DNA of 64,000 nt from an uncultured Pelagibacteraceae bacterium (GCA_902542235.1 CACBTT010000004.1:1-64000); one strand, 5' to 3'. Counted from the stretch's first letter, positions 33,416-41,466 are shown. Numbers and translations: made by a program. The notes: generated by a model not told the origin, from the sequence alone.

Positions 33416-33489
33416 TGGAGCGGGTAAAGGGAATCGAACCCTTACATCCAGCTTGGAAGGCTAGCGTTCTACCATTGAACTACACCCGC
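33416..33489 (-). tRNA. tRNA-Gly (UCC)
   Basis: A 74-nt cloverleaf: acceptor GCGGGTG pairs with TACCCGC, the anticodon loop CTTCCAA holds TCC, the T-loop is GGTTCGATTC and the 3' CCA is encoded. It sits 41 bp upstream of tuf and 41 bp downstream of tRNA-Tyr, all on the minus strand and probably co-transcribed. Confidence 0.97.
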
Positions 33490-33530
33490 GACACCCAAGT
33501 ACACTCCAAGTTATAAAAAAAATTATTGAA

Positions 33531-33616
<86 letters not shown>

Positions 33617-33624
33617 TTAATAAA

Positions 33625-33652
33625 ATTTTAGGGGGAAGCACCCCATGTTCAA
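33625..33652 (-). promoter_or_regulatory. putative promoter of the tRNA-Tyr/tuf/secE run
   Basis: On the minus strand TTGAAC (33647-33652) and TAAAAT (33625-33630) are spaced by 16 bp. The TAAAAT box ends 8 bp before the tRNA-Tyr 5' end, so the transcript would have almost no leader. A GC-rich GGGG/CCCC inverted repeat falls inside the spacer. Confidence 0.6.
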
Positions 33653-33755
33653 TAAAGCTTTAAACAACATGCGTTTTATATATTTTTATTGTACAAATGC
33701 AATACGTGAAATAAAGGAAAATAGGTCAAAAAATAGTGTAAATTCAACAATTATT

Positions 33756-34499
33756 ATGAACAAGTCGTCTTTTTTTATAGTTGGAAAACATGCAGTTATA
33801 GAAGCATTAAAAAATCCTAGAAGAAAAGTTTTGAAAATTTTTCTTACTGAAGAAAGTAAAAAAAACATTCACAGAGTAAGTTCAAGAAAAAATCTTCTTA
33901 AAGATTTAAAAATTTATTACAAAACACGGAAAGAACTTGATAAATATTGTTCAAAAGACGGAATTACACATCAAGGATATGTCGCTGAAATAGAGCATTT
34001 TGAAAAAAATAATTTAAAAGATTTTATTAAAATAAATAACGATTTAACCTTTGCTTGTTTAGACGAAGTAACAGATCCTAGAAATATAGGCTCTATAATT
34101 AGAAGTGCTGCATCATTTAATATAGATGGAATAATTATTAAAGAAAGACATTTTCCATCAGAAAGTAAACTGATGTATAAATCTGCAAGCGGATGTATGG
34201 AACACATAAATATATTTGAGGTATCAAATATAAATACAACTCTTAAATTCCTGAGGGAAAAAAATTTTTGGATTTATGGTTTTGAAGCAAGTTCTGAAAA
34301 AAACTTTAACGAAATGAAATGGGATGGAAATAATATTTTATTATTTGGTTCTGAAGGATTTGGTATGCGAGAACATACAAAAAAATATACAGATTTTTCT
34401 GTAAAAATAGATATAAACAAAAATATTGAGAGTTTGAATATTTCTAATAGTGCTGCAATAGTTTTTCATCATATAAATCAATATAAAAATAAAACTTGA
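33756..34499 (+). CDS. rlmB: TrmH/RlmB-type SPOUT RNA 2'-O-methyltransferase
   Basis: S-adenosylmethionine-dependent 2'-O-ribose methyltransferase, probably acting on 23S rRNA. The substrate-binding N-domain starts FIVGKHAVIEALKNPRRKVL near residues 6-25. The SPOUT knot motifs are DEVTDPRNIGSIIRSA near 99-114, LLFGSEGFGM near 193-202 and LNISNSAAIVFHH near 226-238. I use the ATG at 33756 (247 residues). An in-frame ATG at 33645 would add 37 residues with no family similarity. The RlmB assignment over other TrmH members rests on the N-domain and is less certain than the fold. Confidence 0.85.
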   Translation: MNKSSFFIVGKHAVIEALKNPRRKVLKIFLTEESKKNIHRVSSRKNLLKDLKIYYKTRKELDKYCSKDGITHQGYVAEIEHFEKNNLKDFIKINNDLTFACLDEVTDPRNIGSIIRSAASFNIDGIIIKERHFPSESKLMYKSASGCMEHINIFEVSNINTTLKFLREKNFWIYGFEASSEKNFNEMKWDGNNILLFGSEGFGMREHTKKYTDFSVKIDINKNIESLNISNSAAIVFHHINQYKNKT

Positions 34500-34532
34500 T
34501 AATATTAAAAATCGTAATACAAAACCATCAAT

Positions 34533-34608
34533 GCCCTTGTAGCTCAGCTGGTAGAGCAATTGATTTGTAATCAATAGGTCCGCGGTTCGAGTCCGTGCGG
34601 GGGCACCA
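34533..34608 (+). tRNA. tRNA-Thr (UGU)
   Basis: A 76-nt cloverleaf: acceptor GCCCTTG pairs with GCGGGGGC allowing G-U, the anticodon loop is TTTGTAA (TGT), the T-loop is GGTTCGAGTC and the 3' CCA is encoded. Its 3' end directly abuts the complement of the nadK stop codon at 34609 on the opposite strand. Confidence 0.96.
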
Positions 34609-35379
34609 TTAATTAGTTTCGTTTCTTAACTGTTCAATTTTAATTTTTTTTTGAAGACTTCTGTTTTTATCAAATATTAAATTAAATTTAATTTTTTTGT
34701 TAGTTTTAATAGATATTGATTTTGCATTTCTTACCTCGATATTATCAGCGACAGCACTTATGGGTCTTTTTATATGATTTAAATTCTTAATTGTGATTTT
34801 AGATTTGTCACTAACTATTTTTCCTTTCCATCTCCTGGGTCTAAAAGCACTTATAGGACTTATAGATAACTTATTAGAATCTATACTTAGAATAGGGCCA
34901 TGAACAGAAAGGTTATAAGCTGTACTACCAGCAGGTGTTGATACCAAAACACCATCTGAAATTAAATGTTTTATAATTTGTTTTTTACCATTTGAGATAG
35001 TTAATGATGCAGTTTGTCTACTTTGTCTAAGAATTGAAATTTCGTTAATCGCTATACATTTTTTAATAATATTTGATTTATTTTTCACACTCATTTCTAA
35101 TGGAGATATAGAGACCAATCTTCCTTTAATTAACTTGTTATAGTTTGTTTTGTTAGAAAATTTATTCATGAGGAAACCATAGTTTCCTGAATTTATTCCA
35201 TAAAACGGTTTTTTATATTTATTATATTTTTTTAATGTTTCGAGCATAAAGCCGTCACCACCTATAACAATTATTAAATTAGATCTTGATAAAGAATGAG
35301 TCTTTATTCTTTTTAAAACTGCATTTTTAATTTTAGATGATTTAGAATTTTTATCTGAAACTATAAAAGGATTAACCAT
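34609..35379 (-). CDS. nadK: NAD kinase
   Basis: Phosphorylates NAD to NADP. The conserved GGDGFMLETLKKY lies near residues 41-53, NSGNYGFLMNKF near 62-73 and the NAD-site STPAGSTAYNLSVHGPIL near 144-161, as in the NadK family. I start at the ATG at 35379 (256 residues), which lies 3 nt after the 3' end of tRNA-Leu. A longer TTG start at 35418 would read through the tRNA gene. nadK is therefore probably co-transcribed with tRNA-Leu and released as a nearly leaderless mRNA by tRNA 3' processing. Confidence 0.93.
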   Translation of the reverse strand: MVNPFIVSDKNSKSSKIKNAVLKRIKTHSLSRSNLIIVIGGDGFMLETLKKYNKYKKPFYGINSGNYGFLMNKFSNKTNYNKLIKGRLVSISPLEMSVKNKSNIIKKCIAINEISILRQSRQTASLTISNGKKQIIKHLISDGVLVSTPAGSTAYNLSVHGPILSIDSNKLSISPISAFRPRRWKGKIVSDKSKITIKNLNHIKRPISAVADNIEVRNAKSISIKTNKKIKFNLIFDKNRSLQKKIKIEQLRNETN

Positions 35380-35382
35380 TAG

Positions 35383-35468
35383 TGGTGCCCTCGGCCAGAC
35401 TCGAACTGGCACTCCCAAAAGGGCAAGGATTTTAAGTCCTTTGTGTCTACCAATTTCACCACGAGGGC
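35383..35468 (-). tRNA. tRNA-Leu (UAA), integration target
   Basis: An 86-nt class II tRNA with an intact cloverleaf: acceptor GCCCTCG pairs with CGAGGGC, the anticodon loop is CTTAAAA (TAA), a long variable arm is present, the T-loop is AGTTCGAGTC and the 3' CCA is encoded. The first 39 nt, up to the end of the anticodon loop, are repeated exactly at 38793-38831 and 44119-44157. The functional gene is therefore probably a hybrid: a chromosomal 3' half and a 5' half brought by element 1. Confidence 0.97.
35430..35468 (-). repeat. att core copy A (tRNA-Leu 5' half, within the intact tRNA)
   Basis: A 39-bp direct repeat, identical in all three copies. It starts TTTTAAGTCC on the plus strand and ends CACGAGGGC. 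It covers tRNA positions 1-39, so the crossover probably lies in the anticodon loop. To the left, similarity to copies B and C stops inside the loop. To the right, a further 85 bp or so resembles what follows copy B but not copy C. Confidence 0.9.
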
Positions 35469-35488
35469 ATTAATGAATTTCATGAGTG

Positions 35489-35515
35489 TTTATGCCAATA
35501 TTTATAATTGAACAA
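35489..35515 (-). promoter_or_regulatory. putative tRNA-Leu promoter carried by element 1
   Basis: Minus strand: TTGTTC (35510-35515), a 15-bp spacer and CATAAA (35489-35494), ending 20 bp before the tRNA 5' end. The same boxes and the sequence between them recur behind copy B (38852-38878) with one change, but not behind copy C. That supports a promoter carried by the element. The spacer is a little short, so the exact boxes are uncertain. Confidence 0.5.
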
Positions 35516-35552
35516 GAGGAATAAGTAAATTTTTTTTATTTTATCTCTCTAT

Positions 35553-35574
35553 GCTCTGGTCTTGCTCTGGTTAT
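35553..35574. repeat. X-type phased repeat, left end of element 1
   Basis: Two adjacent 11-bp direct repeats, GCTCTGGTCTT and GCTCTGGTTAT, preceded by TATCTCTC and followed by TCCTACAAAATCC. The same pair, with GCTCTTG for GCTCTGG in the first unit, recurs in direct orientation at 38648-38669 at the other end of the element. The 11-bp pitch places both units on the same DNA face, as in recombinase arm-type sites. Confidence 0.7.
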
Positions 35575-35615
35575 CCTACAAAATCCAATAATAAATTTGA
35601 TTAATTAGTATATTG

Positions 35616-37730
35616 TCAAAAATTTTCTTTTGTATATTTAACTATTTCTTCAGGATCTAAAGCTTTGGATGCGTTTCCACTTCTAATAAAAGCTTGCTTT
35701 ATTTTTTTTCCACTCTTATCCAAAAGATCTATAAAAACAAGTTGATTACTTTTTTTTATCTCAACTTTGCAAATTTCCTTATCATTAATCTCATAAAATT
35801 CTATTTTAATTAGCCTAGAAGCAAAAGTCATATCAAATGCATTTGAAATTGAATTTCTTAAAGTTAATTCAAATGCATCTTTATCTTGAGATTTACCAAA
35901 ACTTTTATAATCATGCTCTAATCCAATTATATTGCCATTATTTGCAACTCCGATCAATAAAGTTCCTCCATCAGAATTTGTAAATGCAGAAATTGTTTTT
36001 AGTATGGCTCCTTCTAAAACTTTGTCAGTTTGATGTTTATCTAAACTCCATCTAAAAGTTGATTTGAATTCTAGCTGGTCACTTTCACCTTTATCAATTA
36101 ATGTTTCTATTGATATTGTTGAAGTTGTTTTTTCAGTTTTTGAAAAACCATCTAAAAATTCATTTAATTGTTTTGCTAAAATTTTTCTTCTTTCAACTAA
36201 AAAATCCTGAAAATTTTCTATCTTCCAAAGATTAGGGTCTGTTGGAATTGATTGAAGTAAAAGTGATTTATTATCTATTGAGTTTAAATAGTTTTCAGCA
36301 GATTTTGCAGATTTATCTCTATTTGCAATTTTTGTTAGCAATGCTCTATTAGTGAATTCTTGTGCCAATCTATAATTTTGTTCACCCATACCATAACCAA
36401 GTTTTTTTAAGACAGAATATGGAAAAATATGATCGCGTTCCAATTGATACATTTTACCCATAGTTTGGTGAATTGGTACGTTAGTAGTCAAACAAACAGC
36501 ATTTTTGCTTTTGAAATAAAATATGCATAATTTAAATAAAGGATGAGAAACATTTCTTCCTTCGAATTCGTTTTCTGTTATTTTTAAAGATCTCTCCTCT
36601 TCAATTAGCAAAAGAAGTTCATCAAAAGGATTTTCAGACTCCCATGCAATTTTACTATCTTTAGATAATTTTTGAGGCAATTGACTAATATATCTATTTC
36701 TGATTTGAGAATAATAGAACCATCTAATAATCTTATTTGTTTCTTCATCAGAAAAATGTTTTTCACCACTTTCAAATTTTTTGAAATAATAAACAATTAT
36801 TGGAATTAAAGCATAATAGGAATTAATCTCTTCAGTATGGTCAACAAATGCTTTATTTTTTAAAATATTAATTACATAATCCAAGACATATTTATCTAAA
36901 ATTTCCCATGTCTTAATAATTTTTTCTTTATTTTCAGGGCTGTGAAGTTTTTTCATTTCATCACCAGACTGGTACATAACTGCAAGTAATGAGTAAACGA
37001 TAAAATCTAACCTAAATTCGAAACCTTTGTCAGATAATTCAAAAATTTTTTTCTTAAAAAGGTCTCTAGCCTCCTCCCAATAACCTGAAATTTGAGCTAA
37101 AGCTAATTCTGCATCTGTTAAAGTAATTCCTCCAGAGTTAACTGTATAAAATATATCAATTGCTTCCCTTATTTTTGCTTCAATAGGTATTACTTGTTCA
37201 ATAAAATCTCTTTGCAATATTGATTTTATTTTTCCATGTGTAGATAAAATTTTATCACTTCTGTTTTTGTAATCATCTTTTTCTAATATATTCATTAATA
37301 TCTTATTATTATCTGCAAAAACGTCTGTAAGATTTACCCATAAAGGATCCTTTTCCATTATTGTTTTTTTATAATATTGTAAATCGCCACTTTCTAAATT
37401 TACGTAGAGGCCTCTTGTATCTACTGTAATTTCTTTATCCTCATAATAGGGAGGTATTTTTCCAGTGATATTTAGATAGAGTGAAGTTATTCTTTGTTGA
37501 CCATCTAAAATTAATTTAATTGCACCCATTTTGTTGTCATAAAGAATATTGCCCTTCATTTTTGGAGGATTGTTTGTCGACCATGTCAACATTGTGCCGA
37601 ATGGATAACCTTTGATTAAAGAGTCAAATAAACTTTTAACATTTTCTCTTTTCCAAACATATTCTCTTTGAAATACAGGAACAAACAATTGGTTATTATC
37701 TATTGAAGAAATTATTTCAGATATTTTCAT
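35616..37730 (-). CDS. DUF262-DUF1524-AlbA_2 fusion, putative defence protein
   Basis: A 704-residue protein with three recognisable parts. The N-terminal DUF262 (GmrS-like, ParB/sulfiredoxin-type nucleotidase) has FQREYVWKRENVKSLFDSLI at residues 20-39 and LDGQQRITSLY at 75-85. The middle part has an HNH-like DUF1524 motif, ERDHIFPYSVLKKLGYG at 431-447, with NRALLTKIANRDKS at 461-474. The C-terminal Schlafen-type AlbA_2 domain has GESDQLEFKST at 548-558 and DGGTLLIGVANNGNIIGLEH at 587-606. DUF262/DUF1524 proteins include type IV restriction enzymes that cut modified phage DNA. A fused AlbA_2 domain suggests nucleic-acid sensing. The function is inferred; the domains are clear. It lies within tRNA-Leu element 1. 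Confidence 0.8.
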   Translation of the reverse strand: MKISEIISSIDNNQLFVPVFQREYVWKRENVKSLFDSLIKGYPFGTMLTWSTNNPPKMKGNILYDNKMGAIKLILDGQQRITSLYLNITGKIPPYYEDKEITVDTRGLYVNLESGDLQYYKKTIMEKDPLWVNLTDVFADNNKILMNILEKDDYKNRSDKILSTHGKIKSILQRDFIEQVIPIEAKIREAIDIFYTVNSGGITLTDAELALAQISGYWEEARDLFKKKIFELSDKGFEFRLDFIVYSLLAVMYQSGDEMKKLHSPENKEKIIKTWEILDKYVLDYVINILKNKAFVDHTEEINSYYALIPIIVYYFKKFESGEKHFSDEETNKIIRWFYYSQIRNRYISQLPQKLSKDSKIAWESENPFDELLLLIEEERSLKITENEFEGRNVSHPLFKLCIFYFKSKNAVCLTTNVPIHQTMGKMYQLERDHIFPYSVLKKLGYGMGEQNYRLAQEFTNRALLTKIANRDKSAKSAENYLNSIDNKSLLLQSIPTDPNLWKIENFQDFLVERRKILAKQLNEFLDGFSKTEKTTSTISIETLIDKGESDQLEFKSTFRWSLDKHQTDKVLEGAILKTISAFTNSDGGTLLIGVANNGNIIGLEHDYKSFGKSQDKDAFELTLRNSISNAFDMTFASRLIKIEFYEINDKEICKVEIKKSNQLVFIDLLDKSGKKIKQAFIRSGNASKALDPEEIVKYTKENF

Positions 37731-37822
37731 AAGTTACAAATATCAAATCCTTAATACAGTGTCTAACCATCTATTCATGAAGTATAATAGAATTTAGCAA
37801 TCATTTAAGGTTTATTTGAAAG

Positions 37823-38623
37823 CTAAATTAAGTCTTTTCCTGCATCTAAGAACATGCATTTTTCACAGCTCTTATTTATTTCAGGAACATTATCTAGATC
37901 TAAAGTTTTTTTCATATCATTAATTTTATCTTGTACCCAAGATGTATCTGTAACATACGGAACTAAAGTTATAGTAAAATTCAATTTTCCTTCAAAATTA
38001 TCAAAGCTTTTTTCACCATTGCATACATAAAAATATGAGGTATCTGAAACTTTAAATCCCATTTTTCTTAAAATATGAACATATATATCCATCTGTATTT
38101 TATAACCTTGATGATACATACTTTCTAAATATGCTTTAGTTTCAACTTTAGTATTACTTGATTGAGCCTTATAATCTACCACAACCAATTCCTCTTTATC
38201 TAAATCATACCAAATATCATCTACCCCACCATGAATTTCTATATTGGTTTCTTTATCTAAATACGAAATTCCACCAGTTAAAGAGTTTCTCCAATGATCT
38301 AATTCTTCATGCTGGAAAGGAATAAAATTAAGATTATGTTTCTTAAATATTGGATGTGGTTTTTTTTGGCTTCTCAGTAAATCAAATTCCTTTTTAAGTA
38401 GCTCATCAACTGCAACATTTAACGACCAGCCAGGCATTCCAGGCTCTTTTAATCCCTTAACCCTATCTAGATAAAAACATCTTCTGCAATCTAAAAAATT
38501 ACTAAATTTTGATCGGCTTATTTTAAAAGGCTCATTGTTTCCTTTTTTATAAATACTTCCTTTTCGACTTCTCAAAGGATTTACCTCAACTAAATTACCT
38601 TTGCTATCTCTTTTTAAACCCAT
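37823..38623 (-). CDS. PD-(D/E)XK nuclease, Cas4/RecB-like, with four cysteines
   Basis: 266 residues. The nuclease core shows GGVDDIWYD at 132-140, VVVDYKAQ at 147-154 (the D-x-K of the fold: D150, K152) and a RecB-type QxxxY motif, QMDIY, at 177-181. Two CxxC-type pairs, CRRC at 46-49 and CEKC at 253-256, flank the core and could hold a 4Fe-4S cluster, as in Cas4 and AddB-like enzymes. No cas genes or CRISPR repeats are nearby. It lies 92 bp upstream of the DUF262 fusion gene in the same direction, and 24 bp from the X repeat that marks the right end of the element. A joint role in defence or element maintenance is inferred. Confidence 0.75.
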   Translation of the reverse strand: MGLKRDSKGNLVEVNPLRSRKGSIYKKGNNEPFKISRSKFSNFLDCRRCFYLDRVKGLKEPGMPGWSLNVAVDELLKKEFDLLRSQKKPHPIFKKHNLNFIPFQHEELDHWRNSLTGGISYLDKETNIEIHGGVDDIWYDLDKEELVVVDYKAQSSNTKVETKAYLESMYHQGYKIQMDIYVHILRKMGFKVSDTSYFYVCNGEKSFDNFEGKLNFTITLVPYVTDTSWVQDKINDMKKTLDLDNVPEINKSCEKCMFLDAGKDLI

Positions 38624-38647
38624 AAATTTATCTTACTATCTCTCCAT

Positions 38648-38669
38648 GCTCTTGTCTTGCTCTGGTTTT
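38648..38669. repeat. X-type phased repeat, right end of element 1
   Basis: Adjacent 11-bp units GCTCTTGTCTT and GCTCTGGTTTT, preceded by TATCTCTCCAT as at the left end (35553-35574). It begins 24 bp upstream of the nuclease start codon, so an operator or promoter role is an alternative to an arm site. From here to the Y trio at 38745 there are 75 bp of A+T-rich sequence. Confidence 0.7.
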
Positions 38670-38744
38670 GACAAACAAAATACGCCTTAATTTTAAATCT
38701 TAATAAAAAGTTAAATTAAATTTAAGAGATTTTAACTGATTTTT

Positions 38745-38774
38745 AGACTACCTTGGACTACTATGGACTAACTT
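38745..38774. repeat. Y-type phased repeat, right end of element 1
   Basis: Three units with a 10-bp pitch sharing the hexamer (A/G)GACTA, at 38745, 38755 and 38765. The first unit starts 48 bp before core B. The spacing from Y start to core start is also exactly 48 bp in element 2. By position this could be the binding site of an excision factor (Xis/RDF); that is inference. Confidence 0.7.
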
Positions 38775-38792
38775 TAACTTCTATCCCTCGTC

Positions 38793-38831
38793 TTTTAAGT
38801 CCTTTGTGTCTACCAATTTCACCACGAGGGC
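38793..38831 (-). repeat. att core copy B (displaced tRNA-Leu 5' half)
   Basis: The 39-bp repeat identical to tRNA-Leu positions 1-39, without a 3' half after it. The 83 bp to its right match about nine bases in ten (by eye) of those behind copy A, including the tRNA promoter. It is the attachment junction between elements 1 and 2. The 38624-38970 interval holds only this junction, its X and Y repeats and promoter. Confidence 0.9.
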
Positions 38832-38851
38832 ATGAGTTATTTTCATGAGTG

Positions 38852-38878
38852 TTTATGCTAATATTTATAATTGAACAA
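38852..38878 (-). promoter_or_regulatory. displaced tRNA-Leu promoter behind copy B
   Basis: Minus strand: TTGTTC (38873-38878), a 15-bp spacer and CATAAA (38852-38857), matching the element 1 copy. It now points through the 5' tRNA fragment towards the nuclease gene starting at 38623, so it could drive element 1 cargo. Confidence 0.45.
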
Positions 38879-38914
38879 GTCTAATAAGTAAATTTTTTTT
38901 ATTTTATCTCTCTA

Positions 38915-38936
38915 GTTTCTAGTTTGTTTCTAGTTG
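38915..38936. repeat. X-type phased repeat, left end of element 2
   Basis: Adjacent 11-bp units GTTTCTAGTTT and GTTTCTAGTTG, preceded by TATCTCTCTA and followed by TCCTATAAAATCC. Position relative to core B matches the element 1 left end (83 versus 84 bp from the core). The unit sequence differs from element 1 but matches the far right end of element 2. Confidence 0.7.
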
Positions 38937-38970
38937 TCCTATAAAATCCTATTTTAATTTTAGCTAATTA

Positions 38971-41466
38971 TTATTTAACATTGGCTTGTAAATAATTTAA
39001 AATGGAATCTGTCCCACCTAAAACGCTCTCAAACAATTCAATAGCCTCAACGTCGTCTGTTTCTTTAAAGTAATCATAGTGACACTGTTGGTTTTTTGCA
39101 ATTTTCTCATTTTTAGTCATACTTATGAAGCTCATCCAGCCCCATTGATTTAACAATCTAGAACCACATTTACTTTGAATATTTTCGCTGTGTCTAAAGA
39201 AAGGTATAATAGCATCTTCTCCTGGTTCTTCTCCAATATTAATCACTAAAATTTGATCATCAGTATCAAGTTTTCTCTTATAAACTAAAGCTTCTTCAAG
39301 TTTAACTTTCTTATCAACTTCATTTATTAAATTTCCTTTAATAATTGATTTATATAATTGATCTTCTTTTTGCCTTTTTGGTTTAATTGGATTTGTATTA
39401 GATGAGAAGTTTACATTATTTGATTTAAGTTTAAATATTCCATTTTCATAATTAAATATTGTAAAAATATCTTTCATTGGTTCTGCAATTTCCTCGGTTA
39501 TTTTCGCTTTAGCTATTTTTTTTATATCATTTGGTAAAGTTCTTAAATTTTCATTATCTTTTAAATATTTTAATATAGAATTTGTCCCAGCTAAAATAGC
39601 TTCAAATAATTCCAAAGACTCAGCATCATTAGACTCAGAAAAATAATTATGAATACATTGTTGGTTTTCTGCAAAATTTACATTATTAGTTTCACTTACA
39701 AAATTCATCCAACCGCCCTCAATGAAATTTAACTCCATAAATAACATGCCACATTTATTTATAATATTTTCACGGTGTCTAAACAAAGGCATGATTGTAT
39801 CTTCATCTGCCTTCCTTCCTATATAAACAGCTAAAATTTGATCCTTCATTTCATCTGTTAATTTATCCTGGTAAACCAATGCTCCAACAAATTTAATATT
39901 TTTATCATCTTCAGATATCAAATTTCCTTTGATAAATGCTTTATATAATTCATGATCTTTTTGTTTATTTGGCTTAATAGGATTTGTGTTTGATGCAAAT
40001 TTTACATCATTTGATTTAAGCTTAAATATTCCTCCAACATTATTATTAAAAATTTTAAATTCGTAATATCTAAATTTTTTTTCATAATCAGTTGGTTTTT
40101 CAGATAGTTTTTTTGTCCAGAGATTGCTCCCCTCTGACATTATATTTGCATTGAATATCTCAATTGGTTGGATATGATAATATGCGCTATGAAACGGTTT
40201 TACTTTAACTTCATGAGGTGAAAATTTACCTTCAAACCACTCCGGATGTTTTTCTGTCACAAATCTCATTGACCAATTAATATAAAATTGTTTATCTGGG
40301 ATTCTTCCCATTTTCAAATCACGCTGGTAATTTTCAAGACCACCTCGTTCATAAATAACGTGTTCCATATGTGTTTTAAAAGGTTTTGTTCCACATGATG
40401 CTGCGCCAACTCCTTTTTTTGCTATATGTTTTATTAAAGTAATATCATCATATATTTTGAAAAGTTGCTCGTACGCTTCAGCTAAAGTTTTTCCATGTCT
40501 TGTTTTATAATCAAGAAGATTAAATTTTGCTAAATTCAATAACTCCACATTAGTAGAAAATAATTGGCTTGTAGAGTATGAATATCCAATTGCTTTACAA
40601 CCTTTTGCTGCTGTTGGAATAAAATATCCTTCGTCACCAATCATGCTTAAAACATAGTCTAAATCCCACAACCCTTTAGACCAAAGTTCTTTATCTTGCA
40701 TAACTATAGCCAACGCTAATTCAGCTGAAGCAAATCTCAATCTTACAGTTCCACAATTATTAACTTTATATTTTTTTCTATTCAGCTTCATAGGATTTTT
40801 AATTGGACAAAGTTTTGTTCTACTACGATTGCCATCTCTATCAAGTCGTTCAATCATTGCTTTATCTTTAAAATAATTTTGGATAGTTTTATGCTGATCT
40901 TCTGTAAAATTGAATTGATCATAATTAACTGCATAAAATGTTACTAGTGGAGAAAGAACACCCCATAATTGATAATCTCTTGGATTAAAATTATCCTTAC
41001 CTGAATTTTTATAGACCCAATTATCTTTTTCGGCGGTTGCAATATTTAATATTATTTCCCCATGCAAATCTATTCCTCCCTCAAAATCTATTGTGGCATA
41101 ACTCATTAAAGCTCTTTGACATCTTTTGAAAATTTCATCTTCAATTGTAGGAGTACTTGGAACTTTAAATTCACTAATTACTTTTGTGCACAATTCTTTG
41201 GTTAAAATTTTTCCACCTATATCTTCTTTCCAAAGATACTTTTGACTATGCCAATTATTGGCCAGTATATTTTTTCTATAAAATTTATATCTTTTATAAT
41301 CTTTTATAATTCTATCTGTTTTGGGAAGTGGAACCTTTAGAAGCTCACTTGATTTAACATGATCATCCATCATTTCTTTTGCTTCATCTGAATAAATTTG
41401 TTCTGCTAATATTGGATTTGTAAAAGTAAAAATTGAAAATAATAAAAATATTAAAAATTTTTTCAT
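38971..41466 (-). CDS. large secreted protein, possible alginate-lyase-like helical domain plus duplicated C-terminal domain
   Basis: 831 residues with a signal peptide (about 1-21, ending PILAEQ). Residues of about 60-470 are rich in helix and Trp/Tyr (for example LRFASAELALAIVMQDKELW, GYSYSTSQLFSTNVELL), which resembles the alpha/alpha-toroid lyase folds such as alginate lyase; I could not find a decisive catalytic motif. Residues 478-640 and 675-831 are two copies of one domain, sharing GIFKLKSN, SNTNPIKP, IKGNLI, FRH-x-ENI-x-x-KCG, GGT/GT-x-SIL and one cysteine near NQQC. The function is unknown. Its upstream region is nearly identical to that of the 41579-42538 gene. It lies within composite element 2. 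Confidence 0.6.
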   Translation of the reverse strand: MKKFLIFLLFSIFTFTNPILAEQIYSDEAKEMMDDHVKSSELLKVPLPKTDRIIKDYKRYKFYRKNILANNWHSQKYLWKEDIGGKILTKELCTKVISEFKVPSTPTIEDEIFKRCQRALMSYATIDFEGGIDLHGEIILNIATAEKDNWVYKNSGKDNFNPRDYQLWGVLSPLVTFYAVNYDQFNFTEDQHKTIQNYFKDKAMIERLDRDGNRSRTKLCPIKNPMKLNRKKYKVNNCGTVRLRFASAELALAIVMQDKELWSKGLWDLDYVLSMIGDEGYFIPTAAKGCKAIGYSYSTSQLFSTNVELLNLAKFNLLDYKTRHGKTLAEAYEQLFKIYDDITLIKHIAKKGVGAASCGTKPFKTHMEHVIYERGGLENYQRDLKMGRIPDKQFYINWSMRFVTEKHPEWFEGKFSPHEVKVKPFHSAYYHIQPIEIFNANIMSEGSNLWTKKLSEKPTDYEKKFRYYEFKIFNNNVGGIFKLKSNDVKFASNTNPIKPNKQKDHELYKAFIKGNLISEDDKNIKFVGALVYQDKLTDEMKDQILAVYIGRKADEDTIMPLFRHRENIINKCGMLFMELNFIEGGWMNFVSETNNVNFAENQQCIHNYFSESNDAESLELFEAILAGTNSILKYLKDNENLRTLPNDIKKIAKAKITEEIAEPMKDIFTIFNYENGIFKLKSNNVNFSSNTNPIKPKRQKEDQLYKSIIKGNLINEVDKKVKLEEALVYKRKLDTDDQILVINIGEEPGEDAIIPFFRHSENIQSKCGSRLLNQWGWMSFISMTKNEKIAKNQQCHYDYFKETDDVEAIELFESVLGGTDSILNYLQANVK

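Larger units (their letters stand above)
35430..38792. mobile_element. tRNA-Leu element 1 (about 3.4 kb, defence-type cargo, no recombinase)
   Basis: Bounded by tRNA half copies A and B. Order from left: core A, an 84-bp segment with a tRNA promoter, a phased X repeat pair (35553-35574), the DUF262-DUF1524-AlbA gene, the Cas4-like nuclease gene, a matching X pair (38648-38669), a phased Y repeat trio (38745-38774), then core B. Both cargo genes are on the minus strand. No integrase, excisionase or replication gene is seen, so mobility would need help in trans. It lies nearest the intact tRNA, so it was probably inserted after element 2. The boundaries are inferred from the repeats. Confidence 0.75.

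Noticed and set aside
33631-33646. GGGG/CCCC inverted repeat upstream of tRNA-Tyr as a terminator
   Set aside because: The stem is only 4 bp and it lies in the spacer of a good promoter pair.
33645-34499. 37-residue N-terminal extension of the TrmH-type protein
   Set aside because: The extension has no family similarity and begins inside the promoter region of tRNA-Tyr; the ATG at 33756 gives the normal length.
34609-35418. nadK starting at the TTG at 35418
   Set aside because: The extra 13 codons read through the tRNA-Leu gene and show no NadK similarity; the ATG at 35379 fits the family length.
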